Shown piece after piece: positions 1 to 7,451 of a DNA stretch of 53,581 bases. The notes beneath the pieces are model-generated. The model was not told the DNA's origin, searched no databases, and saw only the letters and a program-made list of their open reading frames with translations. The position numbers and the translations under genes were made by a program. The stretch lies in contig JAFGME010000105.1 of NCBI GenBank assembly GCA_016927695.1, positions 1-53,581 of the forward strand, read 5' to 3'. Every line of letters starts with the position of its first letter. Within the stretch, counting starts at the first letter, position 1. This DNA is from Bacteroidales bacterium. GTDB lineage: Bacteria > Bacteroidota > Bacteroidia > Bacteroidales > JAFGHD01.

Positions 1-32
1 ATTCGGGATGACCCTCCCGGGTATTCGGGATA
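1..32. repeat. Short direct repeat at the window edge
   Basis: ATTCGGGAT occurs twice, at 1-9 and 24-32, with a CCCTCCCGGG stretch between them. This looks like part of a GC-rich intergenic repeat cut by the window edge. No gene is visible here, and the unit cannot be defined without the sequence to the left. Confidence 0.3.
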
Positions 33-52
33 CTCTGATCCTGCTGTGCTAT

Positions 53-86
53 AAAAAAGCCTCACCGGGTTTTCCTGTGAGGCTTT
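53..86 (-). terminator. Intrinsic terminator after tRNA-Val
   Basis: A perfect 10-bp stem (AAAGCCTCAC at 56-65 pairing with GTGAGGCTTT at 77-86) surrounds an 11-nt loop. Read on the minus strand, the stem runs into a run of T. It starts four bases past the tRNA-Val 3' end, so it most likely ends that transcript. Confidence 0.8.
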
Positions 87-89
87 GAG

Positions 90-164
90 TGGGAGCTATA
101 GGATTCGAACCTATGACCCTCTGCTTGTAAGGCAGATGCTCTGAACCAGCTGAGCTAAGCTCCC
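90..164 (-). tRNA. tRNA-Val (anticodon UAC)
   Basis: The minus strand folds as a complete cloverleaf. The acceptor arm GGGAGCT/AGCTCCC carries discriminator A at 90. The anticodon arm TCTGC/GCAGA has loop CTTACAA, giving anticodon UAC, and the T-arm carries GGTTCGAATCC. CCA is not encoded. A promoter lies upstream at 219-250 and a terminator directly downstream, so it appears to be a single-gene transcript with a leader of about 50 nt. Confidence 0.95.
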
Positions 165-218
165 TTGTGTGTCAGACAATGATCTTCAAAAAGAACTCTG
201 AAATCCGTTTTCGGGCTG

Positions 219-250
219 CAAAGATAGAATAAAAAAAATGTTATTTGCAA
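219..250 (-). promoter_or_regulatory. Bacteroidota-type promoter for tRNA-Val
   Basis: On the minus strand a TATCTTTG box (226 to 219) fits the -7 consensus TAnnTTTG. A TTG at 250-248 stands 21 bases further upstream, fitting the -33 element. The tRNA-Val 5' end is about 55 bases downstream. Confidence 0.65.
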
Positions 251-382
251 AGATTTTAATAAAATTTTATTTGACCTCCGGTAAGGAAAACAGCATCGTT
301 ACTTTCTTTTTTTATATGCCGGTAAAGACAACAATTGGGCGACAGGTGAACACGGATTGTCAGGCTCCGGTTTACAGCTTTT

Positions 383-1105
383 TCAATAGCTTTGACCTTT
401 CTGATCAATCATTGGCACAAAACGTACTGCAATCACCTCTTTCTGTATGAACATACCTTTTTCCTTGGTGAGTACCACCAGTTCCTGGGTGTATTTTTCA
501 CCGATGGGGATCACCATCCTGCCGCCTTCTGCCAACTGTTCCTTCAAAGCCTCCGGAACATGAGTCGGTGAGCAGGTAACGATGATTCCATCGAATGGGC
601 TGTACTCTTTCCAACCCTGGTAGCCATCCCCGATTTTGACTTTAACGTTTCGGTATCGCTGTTCTTCCAACAACAATTCTGCGTTCCTTCCCAGGGATTC
701 AAAAATCTCAATGGTATAAACCGAGTCGAAAACTTCCGCCAAAACGGCAGCCTGGTATCCTGAACCTGTTCCTATTTCAAGCACTCTGGCGCCTTTCTCA
801 GGCTCAAGCAGTTCGGTCATCAAGGCTACGATATAAGGTTGTGAGATGGTCTGGTCTTCACCGATGGGAAGGGGATGGTCCTCATAAGCAAGATGCCTCA
901 TTTCGGCGGGGACAAAAAGATGCCTTTTCACTTTTTTCATCGCTTCCAACACCCTTGCATCCCTGACCCCGCGGCGCTGTATCTGCTCCCTGACCATGGA
1001 TTTCCTCAGGTCTTCATAACCATCTTCCGGGAATTGTTGTGCGGTGCAATCGGACATATACAACAAAAATAATATATGCAGGACAAATGTAAAAAAACGT
1101 TTCAT
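383..1105 (-). CDS. pcm: Exported protein-L-isoaspartate O-methyltransferase
   Basis: S-adenosylmethionine-dependent methyltransferase that starts repair of isoaspartyl residues in damaged proteins. The core is typical: a LAYEDHPLPIG stretch, DQTISQPYIVA around the substrate site, and motif I VLEIGTGSGYQAA. The unusual part is the N-terminus, a hydrophobic segment (FTFVLHILFLLYMSDCTAQ) that reads as a Sec signal peptide, so the enzyme probably acts outside the cytoplasm. An in-frame ATG lies at 1123, but a TATCTTTA promoter-like box sits only about 5-12 bases ahead of it. That would put the transcript start at or past that codon, so the ATG at 1105 is preferred (240 aa). It is the last gene after purD, a DUF6427 gene and rnhB, 39 bases past rnhB, and may have its own promoter. 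Family call firm; export inferred. Confidence 0.9.
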   Translation of the reverse strand: MKRFFTFVLHILFLLYMSDCTAQQFPEDGYEDLRKSMVREQIQRRGVRDARVLEAMKKVKRHLFVPAEMRHLAYEDHPLPIGEDQTISQPYIVALMTELLEPEKGARVLEIGTGSGYQAAVLAEVFDSVYTIEIFESLGRNAELLLEEQRYRNVKVKIGDGYQGWKEYSPFDGIIVTCSPTHVPEALKEQLAEGGRMVIPIGEKYTQELVVLTKEKGMFIQKEVIAVRFVPMIDQKGQSY

Positions 1106-1144
1106 TTTAAAAAAATTCCACATGCTAAAGATAGCAAAAATAAT

Positions 1145-1756
1145 TTAAATGTTGCCGAATGGCATTTTCAGTTGCCTCCTGAGCCGGAAACTCTTACGGT
1201 GATGAACCGTGACGCCAAACTTCTCCAGCGCCTGCTGATGCCTTTGTGTGGGATACCCTTTGTTGCTTTTCCATCCATATTCGGGCAACTGTTCATCAAG
1301 GCAGGCCATATAGTCGTCCCTGAAAGTCTTGGCCAAAATGGAGGCAGCAGCTATGGACAAATACTTCTGGTCACCTTTGACAATGCAATGAAACGGAATA
1401 TCCCGGAAGGATGTAAACCTGTTTCCGTCAATGATAAGATGTTCCGGTTGTGGATTGAGCTTTTCAACGGCCCTGTGCATGGCAAGGATAGAAGCGTTCA
1501 GTATATTCATCTCATCAATTTCTGCAGGGAGAACCATGGCTACCGCCCAGGCTTTTGCATTTTCAATGATCTCGTCCCGCAAGTCATATCGTTTTGCCGG
1601 GCTCAACTTCTTGGAATCGTCAAGAAAAGGATGATCATAATCCGGCGGCAAAATCACGGCAGCGGCAAATACCGGTCCGGCAAGGCATCCGCGGCCTGCC
1701 TCATCGCAGCCGGCTTCAATGGCGCCTTTGTTCATAAACGGCTTCAGTGTTCCCAT
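1145..1756 (-). CDS. rnhB: Ribonuclease HII
   Basis: Endonuclease that cleaves the RNA strand of RNA-DNA hybrids and nicks at single ribonucleotides in DNA, acting in the cytoplasm. The 203-residue protein has the family signature GCDEAGRGCLAGPV, with metal ligands D18 and E19. A further acidic ligand D110 lies in LIIDGN, and SILAKTFRDD at 139-148 supplies the last carboxylate. Length is normal for bacterial RNase HII. An alternative start at M8 is possible and would lose nothing conserved. It begins 4 bases after the stop of the DUF6427 gene and is followed by pcm, so it is part of the purD-led minus-strand operon. Confidence 0.96.
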   Translation of the reverse strand: MGTLKPFMNKGAIEAGCDEAGRGCLAGPVFAAAVILPPDYDHPFLDDSKKLSPAKRYDLRDEIIENAKAWAVAMVLPAEIDEMNILNASILAMHRAVEKLNPQPEHLIIDGNRFTSFRDIPFHCIVKGDQKYLSIAAASILAKTFRDDYMACLDEQLPEYGWKSNKGYPTQRHQQALEKFGVTVHHRKSFRLRRQLKMPFGNI

Positions 1757-1760
1757 AAAA

Positions 1761-2741
1761 TCATAAAAAAAGATTGTTTATCAAAATCAGTAAAGTCAGC
1801 AGGTTGACCAGCATCTCATAAAAAAACATTTTCCTCAGATGCAGGACGTAAAAAGAAGATATCCCCGCAATGGCCGCAAATGTAATTGCGATGGAAAGAT
1901 GAAACGGCAGGCCGCCCATCCATAAAATTGAAAACAATGACACAGCGATCAACCAGATAAACGACCATATTTTTTTCCGGATGCTTATTTTTTGTTCGGT
2001 GATCTTATCAAAAAGACCCAAAAACGTCCATAAAAGCAATAAAATCAAGCCTGTGATTATGGCTATCCGGATCATACCTGAAGGAAATACAAGATTTGAT
2101 CTGACAGAAACCGCTTCGCCCGCCATCTCTGACATAAGTCCGGCGCTGTCAGTCCAAAACAGCCATGTAAAGAGAAACAAATAAGGCAAAACATAGCCGG
2201 TCAGGCTGATCAGCCATTCCCTCCAGCTTACAATACGGTAAACGATGAAGGTAAGCCAGATAAAAAAAATGAGCCACACTGACGGGGCCAAAAAGAAAGA
2301 GGCCAGAGCGGTAAGAAACCCGATATTGAAAACAGTGGCGAAGGCATTCTCCTGCATATATATTTTTAAGATGTGATTGAGGGCCGGCATGAGAAACAGA
2401 TTGGCAGCCAAAACCGGATGAAGCGTCAACAGGCTTTTGTCCGAACTCATCAGCAGGAAATATATGAAAGCGGTGAAAATCGAATTTCTGGGTACGATGT
2501 TATTCCCGATCAAAACATAATTCAGATAATAGGCTTCGAAAAATAGCAGAAGCAGCGCAAACAGGGTTGAAACAAGGGGTAGTTTTTCAAACCATTTCAG
2601 GATATGGCCCGTTAAAAGGGAATTTTCCTGCAACGAAACAACCTCAGGATGAAGAAAGGCAGGCAGCCACAACAACAACCCTGCGATCCAGAAAAGGATA
2701 TGGTTCAAAGTGTAGCTGTTCCTGAAATTCCTGACAAGCAT
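1761..2741 (-). CDS. DUF6427-type polytopic membrane protein
   Basis: A 326-residue, very hydrophobic protein with roughly eight to ten predicted membrane helices (for example near residues 12-30, 55-78, 85-98, 135-170, 180-196, 225-245 and 255-325). There is no catalytic motif I can recognise. Its composition, length and position between purD and rnhB match the Bacteroidota-restricted DUF6427 family, whose function is unknown to me. It starts 18 bases after purD and ends 4 bases before rnhB, so it is cotranscribed with both. Family assignment is from pattern memory, so moderate; inner-membrane location is well supported. Confidence 0.75.
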   Translation of the reverse strand: MLVRNFRNSYTLNHILFWIAGLLLWLPAFLHPEVVSLQENSLLTGHILKWFEKLPLVSTLFALLLLFFEAYYLNYVLIGNNIVPRNSIFTAFIYFLLMSSDKSLLTLHPVLAANLFLMPALNHILKIYMQENAFATVFNIGFLTALASFFLAPSVWLIFFIWLTFIVYRIVSWREWLISLTGYVLPYLFLFTWLFWTDSAGLMSEMAGEAVSVRSNLVFPSGMIRIAIITGLILLLLWTFLGLFDKITEQKISIRKKIWSFIWLIAVSLFSILWMGGLPFHLSIAITFAAIAGISSFYVLHLRKMFFYEMLVNLLTLLILINNLFL

Positions 2742-2759
2742 AGTTTTATCCTTAAATTT

Positions 2760-4046
2760 TCAGAGCGAAAGCAGATCTTTTCCTATGTCTGACCGGAAGT
2801 AGCAGTCTTTGAACCTGATCAGCGACACACTTCTGTAGGTGGTATCCAATGCTTCTTCGAGGGTGTTGCCAAAGGAGCTCACAGCAATCACCCTTCCCCC
2901 GTTGGTAATTATATTGTGGTTGATGGGATCCACAGTTGTCCCTGCATGGAACAGCAGACTGTCTTTCAACTTGCTGAAGCCCTGTATCCTGTGTCCTTTT
3001 TCGTAATTGCCCGGGTAACCCCCCGCCACCAGGAATACAGCGGCGCAAAAACGGCTGTCCACTTCTAATCTCTTCTCTTTCAGGGTATTGTCTACAACTC
3101 CCTGAAAAAGGTCAATCAGGTCGGTTTTTATCCTCGGGATCACCGACTCGGCTTCCGGATCACCCATCCTCACATTGTATTCGATAACGTAAGGATCCCC
3201 TCCCACGTTCATCAGCCCGAAAAAGATGAAACCCTTGTAAGTGATGCCTTCGGCATTGAGCCCTGTAAGAGTGGGTTGTATGATCCGCTCTTCCACTTTC
3301 GACATAAAGGCGCTGTCAGCAAACGGGACACCTGAAACGGAGCCCATGCCGCCGGTGTTCGGGCCGCTGTCGCCCTCTCCTGCCCTTTTGTAATCTTTGG
3401 CAGGAGGCAGCAGTACGTAAGATTGCCCGTCGGTGAGCACAAACACGGAAATTTCAATGCCTTTAAGGAATTGCTCTATCACCACCTTTTCGGAGGCAGC
3501 GCCAAACTTTCTCCCTTCGAGCATTGAGGACAGCTCTTCTTCCGCACTGCGGATGTCGTTGCAGATGATCACCCCCTTTCCGGCCGCCAGCCCGTCGGCC
3601 TTCAGGACAAACGGCGGCTCCATGGACTTCAGGAACTTTTTACCCTCCTCCAGCTCCGCAAGGCCAAATGTTTTAAATGCTGCCGTGGGGATATTGTTCT
3701 TTTTCATGAATTCTTTGGCAAAGTCCTTGCTTCCTTCCAGCATGGCGGCTTTCCTCACCGGACCTATCACTGAAATGTGCCGCAATTCCTTCTCCTCTGA
3801 AAAGAAATCGTGAATACCGTTAACCAGCGGGGCCTCCGGGCCTACCACAAGCATGTTAATATCCTTTGACAGGCAAAAATCGCCGACAGCCCTGAAATTA
3901 TCCGTGCCGAGGGATACATTTTCACCCTCCAGCATCGTCCCTGCATTGCCGGAAGCGATAAAAAGCTTTTGCAGCAGAGGACTTTGCGATATCTTCCAGG
4001 CCAGGGCATGCTCCCTGCCTCCCGAACCGATGAGAAGTACATTCAT
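2760..4046 (-). CDS. purD: Phosphoribosylamine-glycine ligase (GAR synthetase)
   Basis: Second step of de novo purine synthesis: joins glycine to 5-phosphoribosylamine with ATP, in the cytoplasm. The 428-residue length is standard. Visible landmarks are the N-terminal MNVLLIGSGGREHALAW, the ATP-grasp region with LKADGLAAGKGV, the GPNTGGMGS loop, and the metal-binding end of the grasp fold EYNVRMGDPEAE. It is the first gene of the minus-strand run purD-DUF6427-rnhB-pcm. The region upstream (4047-4154) is shared with the divergent TPR gene and holds only a near-consensus -7 box (TAATTTG, one T short). A shorter ORF overlapping in another frame is a shadow. Confidence 0.97.
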   Translation of the reverse strand: MNVLLIGSGGREHALAWKISQSPLLQKLFIASGNAGTMLEGENVSLGTDNFRAVGDFCLSKDINMLVVGPEAPLVNGIHDFFSEEKELRHISVIGPVRKAAMLEGSKDFAKEFMKKNNIPTAAFKTFGLAELEEGKKFLKSMEPPFVLKADGLAAGKGVIICNDIRSAEEELSSMLEGRKFGAASEKVVIEQFLKGIEISVFVLTDGQSYVLLPPAKDYKRAGEGDSGPNTGGMGSVSGVPFADSAFMSKVEERIIQPTLTGLNAEGITYKGFIFFGLMNVGGDPYVIEYNVRMGDPEAESVIPRIKTDLIDLFQGVVDNTLKEKRLEVDSRFCAAVFLVAGGYPGNYEKGHRIQGFSKLKDSLLFHAGTTVDPINHNIITNGGRVIAVSSFGNTLEEALDTTYRSVSLIRFKDCYFRSDIGKDLLSL

Positions 4047-4154
4047 TTCACTATTTTTCTACAAATTAACTAAAAAAGAACGGACTACCGACTGCCCGCC
4101 CGGAATTTGATCCGTTTAAGAAATTATTCGTTTATTTGACATAAAAACCGGAAT

Positions 4155-5456
4155 ATGAGTCGCAATGCTTTAATATCATTATTTTTAGCAATGCTGTGTA
4201 CAATGGCCGGCCAGGGGCAATACAGCCAGGCGCTGTCTGCTGCCAGGGCGGAATATGAAGCCGGTGACCAGGAAAATGCCCTCATATCCATCCAAAAGGC
4301 GCTGGAAGGAGCCTGGGAACTCACTGAGGTTGAAAGGGGCGAAGCGTTCCTTTATAAAGGCAAAATCCTGGTTCAGCTTTACCAAATAGCAGTCAGTACG
4401 GGAGATGAGAACATGGCCGGAAAATACGGCAATGTCTTGCCCGAAGCCCTTGAAGCTTTCACGGAAGCGGCAGGATACTGCGATGAACAAAGACTGCCTG
4501 AAATTGACGATGAGATACAAGCGCTCTATTACCCCCTGCTGGAGATCGGAGTGGGTTTGCTTGAATATTCCTCATCCGGCGAACTTAATGAAAGCCTTCG
4601 CAATGAATACCTGTCGCTCACCCGAATATACTTTGAGAGTGCATTGAACATCGAAGACGGATACCTTCCTTATGACCTTTTGGGCCAGACCCTGCTGATG
4701 TCGGGCGACAGCCTGGGAGCGGCTTCTTCTTTCGGTCGTTCGGTCGAATGGTACGGCAGACAAACTCCGGAGCAGCCCGACATGCTTACAGGATATGCCA
4801 GTTACAGAAAAGCGATTATTGAAAGATATTTTATCCATGATCCGGAACGGGCGGTTTACACTCTGAGCGACGGTATCGCCCTGGTGGAAAAGGAGATGAA
4901 AAGGCTTGAAACATTGAAATCCGGCCTGCCTCCCGGAAAGTATGATGAGATACGCTTGCAGGGCATACAGGTAAAAAATGACCTTATCAACCTGAAACTG
5001 GATATCATGATGAACGAGCCGGACATGACAGAAAAAGCGCTGCAGGAATTTGAAAATGTACTGAAAACGAATCCCGGCGACTACAACAAAATAGTAGCCT
5101 ATGCCGGCCTGTTAGAGAAAGCGGACATTGAAAAGGCCATCGACATGTACCTGAAAGCCACAGAAGTGGATGCAACAAAAGAGCTGGCCTGGTTTAACCT
5201 GGGTGTATTATACAACAACAAAGGACTTCAATGGATCACCCTCGCCGTGGAAAGCGGTGACGGAAATACTGCCGGAGATTATCATTCTCAGGCCAATGCC
5301 GCATTAGAGAAAGCGGCAGAATATTTCAAAAAGGCGCTCGATTGTGACCCTGATTCCCTTGAATCGGTAAAGGCCCTTAAAAACATCTGCCTCCGGCTGA
5401 ACAAAACGGAAGAATGGAAACTTTACGATGAGATAGAAAAACGGATCACTCAATGA
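4155..5456 (+). CDS. Secreted tetratricopeptide-repeat protein
   Basis: A 433-residue protein with a signal peptide (MSRNALISLFLAMLCTMAGQGQ) followed by an almost wholly helical chain. TPR-like repeats are recognisable near residues 28-60 (ALSAARAEYEAGDQENALIS), 155-195 (YDLLGQTLLMSGDSLGAASSF), 295-335 and 345-400. The last of these has the typical AWFNLGVLYNNKG and ALEKAAEYFKKALDCDPDS pattern. Such proteins are usually scaffolds for protein contacts in the periplasm or at the outer membrane; no enzyme motif is visible. It stands alone, divergent from purD by 108 bases and convergent with the cytochrome gene. No specific function can be given. Confidence 0.85.
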   Translation: MSRNALISLFLAMLCTMAGQGQYSQALSAARAEYEAGDQENALISIQKALEGAWELTEVERGEAFLYKGKILVQLYQIAVSTGDENMAGKYGNVLPEALEAFTEAAGYCDEQRLPEIDDEIQALYYPLLEIGVGLLEYSSSGELNESLRNEYLSLTRIYFESALNIEDGYLPYDLLGQTLLMSGDSLGAASSFGRSVEWYGRQTPEQPDMLTGYASYRKAIIERYFIHDPERAVYTLSDGIALVEKEMKRLETLKSGLPPGKYDEIRLQGIQVKNDLINLKLDIMMNEPDMTEKALQEFENVLKTNPGDYNKIVAYAGLLEKADIEKAIDMYLKATEVDATKELAWFNLGVLYNNKGLQWITLAVESGDGNTAGDYHSQANAALEKAAEYFKKALDCDPDSLESVKALKNICLRLNKTEEWKLYDEIEKRITQ

Positions 5457-5491
5457 TCTGCACAATTCTGTGTGAGCTCAGCCTTTCACGA

Positions 5492-6472
5492 TCAGTTTCC
5501 ATCCGTAAACTTCACCACCTTGTTTTCCTTAGGTTCAAGCGTCATAAACCAAGAGTACATGGACTCCAGGTCTTCCGTTTTCAGTTTGCTGTAATATTCC
5601 CAGGGCATATAGGTGTTGAATTCCCCCTTTTTCACGCTGTGCGCTGTAAAAGAAGAGTCGGCGAAAGCCTTGAATCGGCTCACAAACATCTCCTTTGTCC
5701 AGTTTCCGATTCCGGTTTCTTTATCGGGGGTAAGGTTGGATGACCTGACGATTTCCCCTGTCCTGAACCTGAACTCCGTCCCACCGGCAAAGGCCATCTC
5801 TTCAATAAACCTCCCCTTTTCCATGGGAGTATGGCAGTCGTAGCAGGCGGCAGCAGTGATGAGATACTCGCCCCTCTTCACCGGGTCAGCGGAATTGTTC
5901 TCCAGGTGGTGGGTCGGTCTGGCCGGCATCAGGTTGACGATGAAGTTCAGGGGGAAACCAAGCTCCCTGGCAGGATAGTCCTTCTTCACAGGTTCGAGTG
6001 TTCTGATGTATGCAATAACAGCATAGATATCCTCTTTAGGAAGCTTGCCATACTGATGGTAGGGCATGATGGGAAAGAGCGCCTTTCCGTCCTTATCCAC
6101 CCCGGCGGTGATGGCCCTGAATATTTCTCCGTCGGTCCATTCGCCAAGATTGGCAGGGGTGATATTGGGAGCGTAAAGTTTTCCGGGGAAGTTTACGTTT
6201 TCGTCCCAGACCTCCCCGCCTGCCCCTTTCGTTTCTGCGATCACAGGCCCGGCAAACCGGGAAAAATCCCTTTCGGCATGGCAGTCGAGACATCCCATCA
6301 CCGAGCCGGCCAGATACCTGCCTTTTTCGATCATCTCAGGAGTGTATTCCAGCTTCAGGTCAGGGGCGGCCCCCACATCCGGAAGAAAATTCTTCACATA
6401 AAACGCCAGCCCTCCGCCTGCAGCAACAAGGACAACTAAGATGACCACAACGATCTTAATGGTTTTCTTCAT
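5492..6472 (-). CDS. Membrane-anchored diheme cytochrome c
   Basis: A 326-residue protein with one N-terminal hydrophobic helix (about residues 6-28) and two c-type heme sites, CLDCH at 61-65 and CYDCH at 210-214. Each domain has a later methionine that could be the sixth iron ligand, M136 in LFPIMPYHQY and M289 in NTYMPWEYY. The NITP...EWTDGEIF and NLTPD..TGIGNWTKEMF motifs are typical of the cytochrome subunits that accept electrons from periplasmic dehydrogenases. The two halves look like a duplication. It probably carries electrons on the periplasmic face of the inner membrane. No dehydrogenase or oxidase partner lies beside it, so its partner is unknown. The gene is monocistronic. Confidence 0.88.
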   Translation of the reverse strand: MKKTIKIVVVILVVLVAAGGGLAFYVKNFLPDVGAAPDLKLEYTPEMIEKGRYLAGSVMGCLDCHAERDFSRFAGPVIAETKGAGGEVWDENVNFPGKLYAPNITPANLGEWTDGEIFRAITAGVDKDGKALFPIMPYHQYGKLPKEDIYAVIAYIRTLEPVKKDYPARELGFPLNFIVNLMPARPTHHLENNSADPVKRGEYLITAAACYDCHTPMEKGRFIEEMAFAGGTEFRFRTGEIVRSSNLTPDKETGIGNWTKEMFVSRFKAFADSSFTAHSVKKGEFNTYMPWEYYSKLKTEDLESMYSWFMTLEPKENKVVKFTDGN

Positions 6473-6572
6473 AACACCTTTTGGGATGCAAAATTAGGCC
6501 TGCCTGGCTAAACATACAAATTACCGTATATGATTAACAAAAAGTTAACAAAATCGGGTAAGGGTTTCATTT

Positions 6573-6601
6573 ACCTGCCGTAGCTGCGGTAAGGCAGGGC
6601 A
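6573..6601. repeat. GC-rich palindromic intergenic element
   Basis: CCTGCCGTA...GGTAAGGCAGG forms an imperfect inverted repeat with a GC-rich centre, in otherwise AT-rich DNA. It resembles the small REP-like palindromes scattered between genes in many Bacteroidota. A related short hairpin with CTACGGCAGG occurs at 7019-7033. Confidence 0.4.
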
Positions 6602-6703
6602 GGAGGTATATACGATTTTTCATCAGCGTGGACAACGCCATAATCATATTTCAGTGTCGCTCACGACTTTCCAGGAGGTAAAAAACCTCTCTTTCACTTT
6701 ATT

Positions 6704-6879
6704 TCATACTGGTAATGAGAGCGCTGGTTCTGTTACGGTTCTTATCATCTCGTCTAATTTTCCAGAGGTTGATTTTATTATAGCAGAAGCAAATTGCCTG
6801 TAAGCCTGGCGATTTTTGATGTAGATTTGATGAATGAACTGCCCGTAACTTCTTTTCCAAAAAGAAATGGCGACTTCAT
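6704..6879 (-). pseudogene. Remnant of an AAA-type ATP-binding protein gene
   Basis: The minus strand begins with ATG at 6879 and reads MKSPFLFGKEVTGSSFI, the very typical N-terminus of a large Bacteroidota family of P-loop ATPases ('PFxFGKxVxGxxF'). The reading then breaks. In the next frame it continues as IKNRQAYRQFASAI and IIKSTSGKLDEMI, ending at a stop at 6704-6706. Those pieces look like material from further inside the same family (AIIKSTS.K is a common segment after the ATPase core). The Walker A and B regions are missing entirely. I read this as an internal deletion plus frameshift that left a 176-bp scar. The operator-like array at 6900-6944 lies just in front of its start. Confidence 0.6.
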
Positions 6880-6899
6880 ATTACAAAAATAATATTACT

Positions 6900-6944
6900 T
6901 ACCAATTGGTATGTTACCAAATGGTATGCTGCCTTTTGGTAAGT
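6900..6944. repeat. Three 15-bp tandem repeats of a palindromic operator-like motif
   Basis: Units start at 6900, 6915 and 6930, exactly 15 bases apart: TACCAATTGGTATGT, TACCAAATGGTATGC and TGCCTTTTGGTAAGT. The first carries the perfect palindrome TACCAATTGGTA, and the next two are weaker copies. The array lies 21 bases upstream of the start codon of the ATPase remnant, where a regulator-binding array would be expected. Confidence 0.65.
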
Positions 6945-7421
6945 TTGAATGTCATCTCCTGATTACGATGTGTGGTTTTTTATTCCTCCCCAAAATATCC
7001 CAACATCTAATCATACAACTCCTACGGCAGGAGGATTACCATTTTTGTTGTTCGCATGTCGTTTATGATCTTCTGACCTGAACAATTCCTAACGGTCCAA
7101 AGCAGGAAAAAACCCGGAGATTTTCTTTCCCGGCCTTGTCCGGTTTATCCGGTTTGGAAAAAGAAGGTTGAAGTTGCCTTTACGGCAAAGCGAACATAAA
7201 GCGATGGAGGGCTTTTACTTTTGAACGAAGTTGACAGGAAAATTGGGTTGCCGGAAATGTCTCTGTTTATTTTTCAACATTTTTTTGACTTGCGCATTTT
7301 TATCTGATTTTGAATGATTTGATATTTTTTCTCGGCTTTTCTCTTTTGTTTGCCCATTTTTACACCGTTTTAGCACAAACCTGGTTCAGGACAAGTGATA
7401 ACAACTTCCGGCCAAAAACCT

Positions 7422-7429
7422 TATTTTTG
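7422..7429 (+). promoter_or_regulatory. -7 promoter box of the GH127-type gene
   Basis: TATTTTTG fits TAnnTTTG and ends 22 bases before the ATG at 7452. Its position rules out the longer reading frame starting at 7395 as the translated start, because that codon would be upstream of the transcript. No clear -33 TTTG is visible. Confidence 0.5.
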
Positions 7430-7451
7430 TCACCTTTCAAAATTCACAGCA

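Larger units (their letters stand above)
6473..7421. other. Gene-poor intergenic region of about 950 bases
   Basis: No intact gene is visible. Going left to right it holds a GC-rich palindromic element (6573-6601), the decayed AAA-ATPase remnant on the minus strand (6704-6879), a three-unit 15-bp array (6900-6944), a small hairpin CTCCT-ACGGC-AGGAG (7019-7033), and then AT-rich sequence leading to the promoter of the glycosidase gene. Nothing else recognisable lies between about 7035 and 7421. Confidence 0.6.

Noticed and set aside
6473-7451. Mobile element or transposase in the gene-poor stretch
   Set aside because: No transposase-like frame or terminal inverted repeats are visible; only an ATPase remnant and short repeats.
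7395-7451. Upstream start for the GH127-type gene
   Set aside because: That start would lie upstream of the -7 box at 7422-7429 and gives a hydrophilic leader before the signal peptide.
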